Positions 1 to 9,794 of a DNA stretch of 64,000 nt are shown in pieces. The stretch is from Lepidostoma basale (Eukaryota > Arthropoda > Insecta > Trichoptera > Lepidostomatidae), in assembly GCA_022606425.2 (NCBI GenBank), contig JAHDVF020000527.1, positions 372,001 to 436,000 of the forward strand, given 5' to 3'. A program made the translations under genes and the position numbers. Numbering within the stretch: position 1 is the stretch's first letter; each line of letters opens with the position of its first letter. The notes under the pieces were generated by a model. That model was not told the DNA's origin, did no database searches, and was given only the letters and a program-made list of their open reading frames with translations.

Positions 1-11
1 TTTGTACCTAA

Positions 12-113
12 GTTGATGATGCTAACATTGGTTAGCAAAACAGCTGTCACGACAATTACATAGAAATTAAATCAACTGTGATATTATAACAGTGTTTCAA
101 TTAAACGGTTGCT
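12..113 (+). repeat. Hammerhead-like repeat, family B (degenerate)
   Basis: A UUGAUGA core is followed by one U, a perfect stem II (GCUAAC with GUUAGC, loop AUUG), AAAA in place of GAAA, then the palindrome CAGCUG and UC. The following sequence, including the motif ATAACAGTGTTTCAA, resembles family B tails near 7700 and 19170. The copy is cut at about 113 by a LINE remnant. The core changes (C3 to U, G12 to A) make activity unlikely. Confidence 0.6.
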
Positions 114-600
114 GCTGACTGTAGGTCGAACGCAACATCAGATGAGAGTAGTGATGTCAGGAGTTCCACTAAAGAACACCAAGGAGTTTGTCTACCTCGG
201 GAGCAAAATAACATGGGACTATAGACCTAAAACTGAGAATACTCCTCATCAAGACCTATACTCGTATATGGAGTATCTTGATGTAAGGCTGCGAGACATG
301 GTGCCTATCCGAAAGAGATAAGCGGAGACTGGAGGCTTTTGAGATGTGGTCCTATAGAAGACTATAAGGAATTTCCTGGAGAGACCTTCACATCACGAAT
401 GAGGAAGTTCTTCAAGGAATCGAAGGAGGAAGGCACCTTTCAGGAGGACGCCCACGCCGAGAGTACCTGGAAGACCTGTTGGTGGACGTGCGCTGCTCAT
501 CATATGCAGATTTCAAAATAGCCGCACAAGACAGGGAAGAAAGGAAGAGATGAATAGAAGAAACTGCTGCAAACCGATCCCAGGATTGAAACTTTCTAAC
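114..600 (+). pseudogene. LINE reverse transcriptase C-terminal remnant
   Basis: Translated pieces in more than one frame match the C-terminal end of insect non-LTR ORF2 proteins. The first is KEFVYLGSKIT, followed after a frame break by LEAFEMWSYRR and GGRPRREYLEDL. Related wording appears in the remnants at 54440 and 8246. Stops and frameshifts separate the pieces, so this is a decayed 5'-truncated insertion inside a family B repeat. No host function is implied. Confidence 0.7.
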
Positions 601-975
601 TAACAAAAATACAATTGTTGTGAAAATAGAATGTTTCCAAAAATTATTCAAATAAATATTAAAATAAGAAAGATAGGTTTTATGCGTTTGGAATCAAATA
701 AACTTAAATTATTTTATAACCACAATTGAAATACCAATCAGCCACCATAGGATGACTAAGGGTGCGATGGGGGGATGTTTTTTCGGTTAAACAACCAACC
801 CTGCACTTTTGGCACTCGACCTCAAGTGTTAATGCATTCTCGCCGTGGGCTCATTTTTTGTAATTTAAAGAGAGAGACACGAGAGTACTATTCATGAAAA
901 TCTTAATCTAAATTTGTATTTTTGAATGGACAAAATCTATTTGGTTAAATGCATTTCTCCACGCAAAACATTTAT
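601..975. other. No gene seen
   Basis: AT-rich sequence. A stretch near 775-860 (GGTTAA, then CCCTGCA and TTGGCA) resembles 14937-14970, which suggests a dispersed repeat that I cannot name. Confidence 0.4.
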
Positions 976-1016
976 CCATTTGATAATGCCTTAGAAAGGC
1001 GAAACATGTCATTCAC
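976..1016 (+). repeat. Hammerhead-like repeat, family A, 5' part
   Basis: UUGAUAA, then U, stem II GCCUU with AAGGC (loop AGA), GAAA, the palindrome CAUG and UC. The family's 3' sequence is displaced by a LINE insertion just downstream of the UC and resumes at 1510. Confidence 0.7.
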
Positions 1017-1509
1017 TTCTTCTTCTTCGATGGCCCTACAGCCCATATCGAGCCTTAGGCTCCAGTATTCTCCGCCTCCAACTCCTCCTGTCTTCCGCTT
1101 CGACCCTCCAATCTGACACTCGTAACAACTTCGCCCCATCTCTCCCAACTGCATCCTCCCATCGCAGCCTTGGTCGTTCAATTGGTCTTCTACCACCTGG
1201 GTGCCACTCCAGCAATCTTTTTGGGATTCGCGATGACGGCATCCTCTGCACGTGACCGGCCCATCTCAGTCAATTCAGTCTGACCTGTGTGGAGAGACTG
1301 GCAGCTTTGTAAATATAGTACTGCTCGTCATTATGCCGCAGTCTCCAGCCTTCACCGTCATTCACATTTCCCAGAATTCTGCGCAGCACCCTTCTCTCAA
1401 AAGTGTCCAGTCGCTCTGGGGATTTCGCGGTCATTGTCCACGCCTCACACCCATAGGTCACTACTATTCGGATGATTATTTTATACATAATGATTTTCAT
1501 GTCATACAT
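1017..1509 (-). mobile_element. 5'-truncated LINE 3' end inserted in a family A repeat
   Basis: On the minus strand, frames read TYGCEAWTMTAKSPERL, then RRVLRRILGNVNDGEGWRLR and, in another frame, RRPIERPRLRWEDAVGRD. This is the usual C-terminal end of insect LINE ORF2 proteins. The 3' tail is (GAA)n, seen as CTTCTTCTTCTTC on the plus strand. The insertion is bounded by a 13-bp duplication, ACATGTCATTCAC, at 1004-1016 and 1510-1522. A frameshift separates the two readable segments. Confidence 0.8.
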
Positions 1510-1621
1510 ACATGTCATTCACATAATCTTTAATATAATAAAATCTCTAGAAAACAGATGTTTTCATTTGTATTAATTATTTAAAATGGAGTTTTACATC
1601 ATTGTTCTAGAAACAATAAAT
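1510..1621 (+). repeat. Family A repeat, 3' part
   Basis: Carries the conserved family A tail: AATATAATAAAA, TCTAGAAAACAGA, TTAATTATTTAAAATGGAG, and the terminal AAACAATAAAT. It completes the copy begun at 976. Confidence 0.7.
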
Positions 1622-1929
1622 TTGCACGGTAATTTTTGATATTATAAAATCATGAAAGTGTGAGAAATCGTTGAAAGTTTTCCAATTTAAAGTATTATAA
1701 TTGAGAACCACATTTACTATTCACGGAAAAATGGAATAAGACTTCAAATCTAATCACTTTATTATCTCAACAGATATTACAAACAACAAATTTATAGTTT
1801 AAGGTATCTATTTTGAGCAGGCTAAATATAATATTCAAAAAGCTTCCCAGGACTACATTGCAATACACCAATGATACATACATAATGTTATTAACATAAA
1901 GTTTGAGATACTACAAGAAATAACACATA
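1622..1929. other. No gene seen
   Basis: AT-rich sequence without a coding or repeat signal that I can support. Confidence 0.4.
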
Positions 1930-2620
1930 ATGAAATAATATGATAAACTAACATTTATAACAATGACAGAGACAGCGCCTCAGGTCAACTACACTATCAC
2001 TAAATACGACGACCTCCGAGATTACACGATTTAGTAAAGATGTTGCTCTACCTACCGGCATAACCATTGGCAAGTTGGTTCTGCATCGTGGGAGATAAAA
2101 CAATCTATGGCCCCTTTGTCGACATAATTATTAGGGAAGAACAGACGTACATCACTCAGGATTTCTGAGTTGTATATACAACCGCCAGTCGAAAGAAGTG
2201 AACACCCAAGTGAATGTCTCAGAATGTTTAGGAATACAAGATACTCTCTAAAGTCAAGAGTATTTTTCTTCTGAACGTACTTGCACTAATATGAAAGACG
2301 TTGATCTCGAAGCGATCGTGTTCATCAGTTTGATTGCTGTCCCCGCCGGAATCACCAGAGGCAGGTTGGTTCTGCATGTTTGGACATAAAACCTGTGCTG
2401 ACGCTGTCGAAGATAGTCATCCGGAACATAAAGATGGATACCGTTCAAGATGATGGAATTTTCAAAGAATCCCCTGATGTCTGAAGAAATGGGAAAGTGT
2501 GTACCCACCCCTCTTTATCTGTAGACTATTGGTCCCCAGCATGTCCAAGAGGAATGCAATGGGATAAAGCCACGGATAGCTACCAAACTCCCTCATGTAG
2601 AGAACGGTCGATGTACTTTA
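1930..2620 (-). pseudogene. Unidentified coding remnant with an internal tandem duplication
   Basis: Two homologous units about 291 bp apart are readable on the minus strand. The downstream-coordinate unit contains ILNGIHLYVPDDYLR and FYVQTCRTNLPLVIPAG. The other contains ILSDVRLFFPNNYVDKG and, after a frame shift, FYLPRCRTNLPMVMPVG. Shared residues and conservative changes between them indicate past protein-level selection. Further upstream, near 2520-2620, a third frame reads YMREFGSYPWLYPIAFLLDM. I do not recognise the family. It could be a broken host gene, a transposon protein or an old viral insertion. Frameshifts and stops show it is not intact. Confidence 0.45.
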
Positions 2621-2624
2621 CATA

Positions 2625-3204
2625 TTAGTCAAGTTACATATTATTCAAAACCGTTATGTTCTCATCACGAGTGTATTTTTGTAGTAAATGCGTGTCATAG
2701 TGCTCAATGTGTATAATAGCGAAGCGGTCCATCCTCTTCTGCTACTCCGGAGAAAAATTCAATCAAAATACAAATTGAAATTCACGTTTTTCGACAAATC
2801 ATTTTTATATTATATATACCGCCATCGATCATTTGGGTCGCTAGATGGCGCCGCTGTACTCACATATGCATGAAGCGCTGCTCTAATTTCCCATCAGGCC
2901 AAATTCCGTTATATTCGCGGTTCATTTCACAAACAAATTTCCTATTAGCGAACCTGGCGGGCGGTGTCGTCACTAACGATGTGGTTCGGGTCTCGGATGA
3001 TACAGTCAAATGTACGAGGAATGCGTAATAATAACCATAATAGGAAATTGGTGGAAATCGCATATTACATTTAACTTCGTTGGTTTAACGGATACCTACG
3101 ACATGTTTTGATATGCTGCAAGAGTATTCCGTGAAACCAACATTTACGAATATTAGGGTACAAACAATTATTTTCTAACCGTTCATTTTTAGATTTTAAA
3201 ATTT
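2625..3204. other. No gene recognised
   Basis: Mixed-composition sequence. A more GC-rich stretch at 2945-3010 is open for 67 codons on the minus strand but has no recognisable motif. Confidence 0.35.
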
Positions 3205-3660
3205 AATAGGCGTCTCAGTGCGCCCTTGAGGTGATCACGAATATCGTCGTGGCAAAGTGGCAACTGCTATGACATCCACACCGAAGGATCCGGGTTCGAT
3301 TCCCGGCGATGACAGTGTGATTCTCACACTGTCTTTGGTCTGGTCTCCATAACAAGCGCCTTCCCCTGCCCCAGATGCCCCAGAATATGTGGGTCCAGGA
3401 TCGGGCTCTTCAGTCACATGCAGACCCACAACCGTGAAGGACAGTCTTCCTCGGACACGAGGGACAGCTGATGATGATGTAGATGGTCTGGTGTAGAATT
3501 CACGTGACAATAAAATGTCTTGAAAAACAATTTAATAGATACCTATATCCTTTGGATCAATTTGGTTAGCGCTGTAATGATGTAAACAGCTATTCAACAA
3601 AATAATAATAATAATAATAACATCACGAAAACGGCGCTTTAAAATAAAGCATATTATTAT
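3205..3660 (+). mobile_element. 3' end of an L2/CR1-like LINE, split by a SINE
   Basis: The segment GTGCGCCCTTGAGGTGATCA and, after the SINE, GAAAACGGCGCTTTA together match the 3' end of the L2-like element at 55463-56640. The same terminus occurs at 48590-48660 and 42000-42134. Only the last few dozen bases of the LINE are present. Confidence 0.6.
3242..3622 (+). mobile_element. tRNA-derived SINE with an extra internal module
   Basis: The 5' part has the tRNA-like B box GGTTCGATTCC, then GCAGTGTGATT-type sequence and the family-specific TGTAGAATTCACGTGACAA. The tail is (AAT)n. A duplication ATCACGAA flanks the insertion. Compared with the other copies, about 145 bp (3350-3495) is inserted between two GGTCTGG repeats. 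Confidence 0.75.
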
Positions 3661-3921
3661 TATTTATTTACATAATAAGAAGTGACAATGCTGTTATTGT
3701 ACCGACTCTTATCTATGTAATCTTAACGTGAAACAGTTCAATCAACAACGTCTCCTCCAGAATTTTTGGCTCCATCCATCAACCTTAGTTTACTTCTTCG
3801 CATATGGTCGTCGCCTTCCATATGGAAGTGTGTCCAGAATTTTTTTTTTGGAATTCTGTTCCATTTGCCGAAATTGTCCCAACAATCTAAGACGACATAT
3901 TTTAATAAACCTTTTCCCTAT

Positions 3922-4766
3922 GACGCTGTCCTACTTGCTGACAACGAGCATGAACTACAAGTCCTGGTGAATTGTATGTATGAGGTATGCATGCGAAACG
4001 ATCTGATGATGAATGTTAATAAGTCCAAGGTAATGATTTTTGAAAAGGAAGAAACCACGACAGTCTGCAACATTAGCGTGAATTGTGAAAATTTGGAGCA
4101 AGTAGTTGAGTTCGTGTATTTAGGTAGTATGTTTACAAGAGATGGGCGAGTGGAGAGGGATATTGAAAGAAGGGTTGGGGCAGGCAACAAAGTGAATGGT
4201 GCACTTAAAGTTTTCATCGCAAACAAAAACCTATCCAAAAAAGCTAGAATGGCAGTGCACAATTGTGTTCTTCTACCGACCCTTATGTATGGAAGCGAAG
4301 CATGGAACTGGCAAAGGAAGGATGAAAGTAGAATAAATGCAGTAGAAATGAGATCTCTTAGACGAATGTGTGGATATTCTGTGTATGATATAGTGTCGAA
4401 TGAAAATATAAGAAGTTAATGCGGTGCGAATGATGGTGTCATGAACAAAATAATGAAAGGATCATTAAGATGGTTTGGACATATGGAAAGAATGAATGAA
4501 GAAAGAATGGCAAAAAAATTATATGTTAATGATGTAAATGGTACCAGAAATAGAGGAAGACCAAGGAAAACGTGGCACGATCAAATAAATCAAATATTGA
4601 ATGTCGGCCATGTGAGGAGTCAGAGAAATCGACGCGCGTGCATGACACGATGTATGAATGTTGAGGAAGCGAGAGAAATATGTCAGGAAAGAAAGGTGTG
4701 GCAGTCCATTCTTTCTGCCTACCCCTTCGGGTAGACGGCGTGATGGTTAGTTAGTTAGTTAGTTTT
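3922..4766 (+). mobile_element. LINE family R copy, 5'-truncated at the RT active-site region
   Basis: The insertion starts at the codons for DAVLLADNEHE, just after the expected (F/Y)ADD box, and continues through EFVYLGSMFTRDGR, TLMYGSEAWNW and SLRWFGHMERM to the stop. There is one in-frame stop at 4417-4419 and otherwise the reading frame is open. The 3' end is ACGGCGTGATGG plus (TTAG)n. The target duplication TTTTCCCTAT is at 3912-3921 and 4767-4776. The protein belongs to the RTE-like ORF2 C-termini common in insect genomes; the clade is not certain. Confidence 0.85.
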
Positions 4767-4776
4767 TTTTCCCTAT

Positions 4777-5305
4777 TGGCTTCATTGTTCCTCATTATCA
4801 TACCTCCTAGTCCTCCATATTTCATTTTCAGAGCGGTTTTAACAACAAAACAACAAATCAGTTTTGGAAACATTTTTCTCAACACTAAACCATCAAACAT
4901 TCAGTACATATTTATTTTTACAAAATTGTTTTTCGATTGATCGAATCAATACTGCAATCAGAAACAACAATTTTGTTGAAATTTGGCTCAATGGCTCTTG
5001 ACAAAAAGTAGATTTTAATATTTGCAAGTAACATTTCGGTGTTGGGGTGAAGCCAATTCAAGCGAAAATAGCAATTTCGCCGGTGCACTGATTCATCATT
5101 TGAGTGTACTCGTGGAGAATTACGCGACCCTCCAGTGGGTCTATTTGACACTTGAAACACAAGTGTTGAGTTTGTCATCAAACAGAAGTTTGACACGAAT
5201 GTTTTGCAGTCAACATATTACGTACCCCATGTGCTTTGATGACATTTAAAATATAATCGAAAATAATTGAACAGTTTTTTCAAAAATATTTTATTATTCA
5301 AAAAG
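4777..5305. other. No gene recognised
   Basis: A somewhat GC-richer stretch (5035-5200) is open on both strands but shows no domain that I can name. Confidence 0.35.
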
Positions 5306-5309
5306 ATTT

Positions 5310-5655
5310 ACCATACCCTGGACGGCAAGAAGAAAAAGCCTCTCGATCATTGACCAGCTGGGTATCAGGGAAAGCCTCTCGCGATTTTGTGCTCTCAGAG
5401 ATTGTTGAAGAATTTTGGACACGTAGACCAGAGAAATCAGGACAACCTTGAAATGTCCATCATCATGGGCAAAGTAGAGGGAAAGCGACCACAAGGACGA
5501 TCACCAAACCGCTGGTCCGATCAAATCAGGGCACTGATTGGTCTCTCATTAGCTGCGGCCTGGAGACTGACGGGTGACAGGAGCGCATAGCGTGCCATGG
5601 TCCTTAACAGGATGGACACGAATCTTAATCGTGAGGAATACGACTGAGAAAGAAG
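5310..5655 (+). pseudogene. LINE RT C-terminal remnant
   Basis: Reads FGHVDQRNQDNLEMSIIMGK, then GRSPNRWSDQIRALIG and, after a stop, NRMDTNLNREEYD. These are typical LINE ORF2 C-terminal motifs (an FGHV box, then a GR-rich box with W). The family differs from family R and is interrupted by a stop. Confidence 0.7.
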
Positions 5656-5689
5656 ATGTACTAAACACATCAAAAAAAAAATTATTTTA

Positions 5690-5986
5690 TTTCTTCTACT
5701 TCTTCTTCTTTGTGATTTAGGTAATGAAATAGGATTATTTCTCTATGCGTGTAGTTCCTTTCTGTGACTGTGAATTGCCATCTGCCCTTTCTTATTTTTG
5801 AGGATCGTCCCTGAAATCTACTAACTTGAAATAAATATTACATTGCTGGTCTTACAGCCCTTGATGTTCATTATTTTCACGTGTTCTTCCAGAACCTTCT
5901 TCTATACCATCTCCATCTTACAATATCCTTCGGAAATCTGTGGTTTTTTGTTGAGAGATTTTTTAACTATGTGTCCACAATACTTT
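5690..5986 (-). other. Possible LINE 3' end
   Basis: The plus strand begins with repeated CTT units (a (GAA)n tail on the minus strand). It later carries CCATCTCCATCTTA and TATGTGTCCACA, which resemble antisense LINE C-terminal sequence. Too decayed to translate convincingly. Confidence 0.3.
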
Positions 5987-6024
5987 AAAACCCTTTGTCA
6001 CAGAATACTGTGACAAAGGGTTTT
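5987..6024. repeat. Perfect 17-bp hairpin
   Basis: Arms of 17 bp (AAAACCCTTTGTCACAG) are separated by AATA and match perfectly. No flanking family is recognised. Confidence 0.8.
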
Positions 6025-6210
6025 ACCAAATCCTTCAGAGTGTCTTTATATCGCTGGTTTGAAAGTGGTTATTAGTTCTGACAGAGTCGACTCTTTTTTA
6101 ACCCCCTTACTTATTATCTAGTAAGTAACGAATTAACCCTTCAACGATATAAGTAATTACTCTCAAAACGATCATATCTTGAAATAAAATCAATTTAGTA
6201 ATTAATTAAC

Positions 6211-6475
6211 ACGAACGAAAACGTCAGTTTTCTAGAAGTTTTATTATATTTTATGGGAATGACATGTTTCGCCCTTCTAAGGCATTATCAAATGTGAAGA
6301 AACTTCAACTCGTTGTAGTTTATATACCTACACTAGTAAATGGAGCAGAATATGGTAATGAACGAAAACTGACGTGACTCTATACATTTTTAACAACTAG
6401 AAACTAGTAAACTGACATTTTCATTCATATTAATTATTTAATACGGAGTTTGACATCATTGTTCAAGAAACAATA
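6211..6475. repeat. Family A inverted pair (foldback)
   Basis: The left arm reads on the minus strand with the ribozyme-like segment at 6262-6293 (stem II GCCCTTCTAAGGC on the plus strand). The right side carries the plus-oriented family A tail ending at AAACAATA. The centre of the right arm is replaced by unrelated sequence. Confidence 0.65.
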
Positions 6476-6484
6476 CATACAATA

Positions 6485-6602
6485 GTAAGTTTATTGCCGA
6501 AATCGGTCGAAGCCAGAAACACTAAGTGGAATTTAACTAAATATATATTTTATGGATATATTTTATGGAAACCTATATATTTAAAAACTAAATATAACCT
6601 AT
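6485..6602 (+). repeat. Family C hammerhead-like repeat, 3' half
   Basis: Starts with GCCGAAATCGGTC and continues with AAGCCAGAAACACTAAGTG, as in the copy at 22110. The 5' core is missing. Its tail is interrupted by a family R insertion and appears to resume after 6884. Confidence 0.5.
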
Positions 6603-6883
6603 ATATTTTATGGAAAGAATGAATGAAGGAAGAATGGTAAAAAAAGTATATGTTAATGATGTAAATGGAACCAGAAATAGAGGAAGACCGAGGAAAACGT
6701 GGCACGATCAAATAAATCAAATATTGAATGTCGGCCATGTGAGGAGTCAGAAATCGACGCGCGTGCATGACACGATGTATGAATGTTGAGGAAGCGAGAG
6801 AAATATGTCAGGAAGTGTGGCAGTCCATTCTTTCTGCCTACCCCTTCGGGGAGACGACGTGATGGTTAGTTAGTTAGTTAGTT
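6603..6883 (+). mobile_element. LINE family R copy, short 3' fragment
   Basis: Begins within the MERMNE codons and shows the NDVNGTRNRGRPRKTW equivalent with small deletions. It ends in GACGTGATGG and (TTAG)n. Confidence 0.8.
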
Positions 6884-7437
6884 TATTTTCATTATTTACA
6901 ATGTCTACCATGAAATTTCAAATAACAATATTATTTTTTTGATTTATTCACCAATCCATATAAAAGTAGCTGAGTGTCTGCTAGAAATGTATATTCAAAG
7001 CAGTGTAGTGTTATTTCATCTTAAGCCCTTAAGTCTTCGCATCTGATTAAAAAAGCGGTAATTTTAGACAAACATTTACTGAAAACAATGAAAGCAACTT
7101 AGCTCCATCCCGGCATCTGTTGCCATTTCTCAGTTCTTTGGCGAAAGTTTTAAACAGATGCTCTTTCCCAGAATATATTTTAAGGCATCAACAATATAAC
7201 ACGACAGCGAGAGGGACTTTTTACGAGTATATCTACATTATATTATTAAATATCTTGAAAGTGATTCCTGTTTTAGACATAACTTTATTTTATGTACTAA
7301 AAACGTTATTTCCTAAAACAATAGCATTGTGAATTCTTCTTCTTCTACTTCTTCTCCCAAGCCATCTCTCCGCTACTGGATTTAGACCTTTTTAAACCTT
7401 CATTATCCTCTATTCTGATAAGATATTACAATAATAA
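6884..7437. other. No gene seen
   Basis: AT-rich. The first bases resemble a family C tail. Nothing else is supported. Confidence 0.35.
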
Positions 7438-7665
7438 TGAAATAAAACGATGTTTTTTTAATTACTTCCACATTTGTCTTTATTTCGACAGCGTCCGGTT
7501 TCGCCAGGCTCCCTGGCATCGACAGACTAGTCCCGTCTGTCGATGCCAGCAAACCTGGCGAAACCGGTCCCTGTCGAAATAAAGACAAAAGTGGAAGTAG
7601 TTAAAACCATCGTTTTATTTAATTATTATTTAAAATGAACTCCCATCAAGAGATATCAGTAAAAT
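7438..7665. repeat. Family D inverted pair (foldback)
   Basis: Two arms of about 75 bp face each other. The plus arm at 7537-7569 has CUGUCGA, U, stem II GCCAG with CUGGC, GAAA, CCGG, UC. The minus arm at 7491-7525 is the same with small changes. Outside the cores both arms carry AATAAAGACAAA and TGGAAGTA, followed by the ACATCGTTTTATTTA tail. The core departs from hammerhead consensus at A6 (U here). Confidence 0.75.
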
Positions 7666-7739
7666 GATTAGATATTACAATATAAAATTAAATATATAAA
7701 CTGTGTTATAATAACAGTGTTTCAAATAAAAGTGATAAT

Positions 7740-7925
7740 AATAGTATTTCATACAAATGAAAACGTCTGTTTTCTAGAAGTTTTCTTATAATTGATGAGA
7801 ATTTCATATTGTACTTGTCTAAGACATTATTAAATGTAGTACATTTGATAGTGTCTTAGATAGACGAAACATGTTATTCCCATATTTATTATGAAACTTC
7901 TAGAAAATGAATTAATTTACCATAT
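7740..7925. repeat. Family A inverted pair (foldback)
   Basis: Both arms carry the AACGTCTGTTTTCTAGAAG type sequence. The ribozyme-like cores meet in the middle; the plus core at 7844-7876 has stem II GUCUU with AGAC. A short family B tail lies just upstream at 7688-7722. Confidence 0.7.
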
Positions 7926-8044
7926 GTGCAATAATTTTCGATACTAGTACATTCATATTACAGATAGTGAAGAAAGTCATTGTTAACATGCAAATACTAA
8001 AAAATAACCAAATTGTCCATTGTTTTGGCCGAAATACTACGATA

Positions 8045-8245
8045 CCTTAACATTTAAAAATGTTAATGAATAAACTTTGTTTTTTGTATCACAATTGTAT
8101 TTTATTTTATTTTACGCGACAGCTGTTTCATCAACCAATGTTGACTTCATCAGGTGTTACAATATTGTAACACCTGATGATGTCAACATTTGGACTAGTG
8201 ATGTCAAAGTTTATTCATTAACAGTTTCAAAAATAATTCCGCTCG
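8045..8245. repeat. Family B inverted pair (foldback)
   Basis: The minus arm carries a complete hammerhead motif. The plus arm starts at 8174 with CTGATGA and loses the GAAA half. The arms share the outer sequence AATAAACTTTG and the inner GTGTTACAATATTGTAACAC palindrome that joins them head to head. Confidence 0.75.
8111..8160 (-). ncRNA. Hammerhead ribozyme motif, family B
   Basis: In order: CUGAUGA, one extra A, stem II GUCAAC with GUUGAU (loop AUUG), GAAA, CAGCUG, then UC (cleavage GUC). Stem I can use UAACAC against GCGUAA with one mismatch; the copy at 19035 shows the matching strand as UUACGC. All core nucleotides are canonical. Stem III would be 2 bp with a 4-nt loop, or an intermolecular palindrome. 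Activity is an inference. Confidence 0.7.
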
Positions 8246-8340
8246 GTCCTAGGCAACTCTCTTCAACTACGCATAAGAGGTGCAGCCCATATCTCGGCAA
8301 ATCTGGTCTAGGTACTCCTGGCGAGGTCGTCCTTTGCCAA
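8246..8340 (-). pseudogene. LINE C-terminal fragment
   Basis: The minus strand reads GRPRQEYLDQICRDMGCTS followed by stop-interrupted LKRVA and DRAE. This is the same type of C-terminus as the remnant at 114-600. Confidence 0.65.
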
Positions 8341-8534
8341 TCCCTCCCTACTAAAAGAAAATAACATTTTATTTATATTTTCATTATTTATTTATAAAGG
8401 ATAAAATCCAGCCAATCGCAGAGAATAGAACCATTTTAAAATATCGCGTAACCGCGTTTTAATCTCACCTTTAATATTAATCGGCATTTATCCGTTTTTT
8501 GCCTCCGGCCTTCATTCCTTTCTGCAGCCTCAAT

Positions 8535-8650
8535 AAAGGGTGAAGCAGAATAAGCAAGGGCGGGATGCGAACCCCAGGCTTACGGCACCCTTCAGACGAC
8601 TTAGTAACACTTGGGTGGACACTGAACTAAGCAGGATTGGTAATATAAAT
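8535..8650 (-). repeat. Possible tRNA-derived SINE fragment
   Basis: The minus strand has a B-box-like GGTTCGCATCC and an upstream region of tRNA-like length. No second copy was identified, so this is weak. Confidence 0.3.
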
Positions 8651-8929
8651 GCATTGTGTTCCACGCGATCCCTCCGATGTGTTGAAGATTTGAGATTACT
8701 TCTCAAGTGTACGAGTTTGTTGGAAATTATATTTTATAATCTTATTTTCTGACAATACACAAAATATTAAGTGTCACTGTTTGATAAAACTTTTACGGTA
8801 GTATTATCAAATAATTTATTAAAATATAGCTCTCAAAAATAAAAACAAATTTTATTTTTAATTGATATATCTTGGTAGACGTTCTTTTTAAATAATGAAA
8901 ATAAATAAAAATTGTAATTCTAAATTTCT

Positions 8930-9065
8930 TTATTATTAAATAATTAGTGTGCTTCCACTTGTGATTAACGTCAACCGGTTTCGGCAGCTTGCAGACCAGA
9001 AAATGGCAGCAAGATGCCGAAACCGGTCCACGTCTCAAAAATAATTAAAATTACTTATTTTAATA
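8930..9065. repeat. Family C inverted pair (foldback)
   Basis: The minus arm reads CAACCGGTTTCGGCAGC on the plus strand. The plus arm (9004-9034) has GGCA with UGCC as stem II, GAAA, CCGG, UC. The CUGANGA part is eroded in this copy. Confidence 0.6.
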
Positions 9066-9104
9066 TTTTTTTGAGAATTTAAATTCTGTGTAAGCACTAT
9101 TTTT

Positions 9105-9345
9105 CCACATTTGAGTTTAAATATTGACATGTTTCGAATATAATATACCTTCGTCGCCAGAAGAACGATAAAAACTGTACATAAAATATTAATTCCTAAT
9201 ATTTATCGATTAACTTATGTCTTTAATACTCAGAAATTTCAGAATGATGTTTTTTTACTAAAAAAAACTTATTTTTTTCCCTTTCGAGTTTATTTTTCTA
9301 AAAATATTTCAAAGGTCGTATACCTTCATCATCGGAAAAAAATAG
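9105..9345 (-). repeat. Two family E hammerhead-like copies
   Basis: At 9127-9166 and 9305-9340 the minus strand carries the family E segment. The second copy retains CCGAUGA and GAAGGUAUACGACCU but has lost the CATG palindrome. The outer sequence GAGTTTATTTTTCT matches the family E tail near 32510. Confidence 0.5.
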
Positions 9346-9794
9346 GTAAACTGTAATAAGCTTTAAGTTTGTTAAACACGAATTATTATGTTTCATAGAT
9401 CAATAAAATATATAGGTACTCGATAATTTGCGTTATAGAAAATTAACGTTTTACTTCTAGGTATACGATTTCTCGCATTGAATACTATTAATACGCTTAG
9501 TACTATAAATATAGTGAAATCACTTTCAAATCCAATTGATATTAATAAGTTTGAACATAAAATTTTAACAATTTTTTTTTTATATATTCGTTGTTTCATC
9601 CTTTCATTTGAATATTAACTATCTTTAATAATCGTTTCACTAAAACTTACGTTGGCTTTATCTGAGTAAACTCAATATAGAAAATACATTATTTTAAAAA
9701 TGCATTAAACTGACAGTAAACTAAAAAACTATCATTATAACATAAATTATAATAAGTAGTGCTTAAAAATAAAATTCTACTAATTAAACAAATA
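9346..9794. other. No gene seen
   Basis: AT-rich, about 450 bp. Only chance ORFs. Confidence 0.4.

Noticed and set aside
3766..4419. 217-codon ORF as a host gene
   Set aside because: Its C-terminal part is LINE ORF2 and its first 50 codons are flanking sequence before the target duplication; it is a chance extension of a truncated LINE.
7438..7665. Integron attC-like or CRISPR-like palindromes
   Set aside because: The foldbacks superficially resemble attC hairpins, but the setting is eukaryotic, spacing is irregular, and the conserved CUGANGA and GAAA parts fit hammerheads better.
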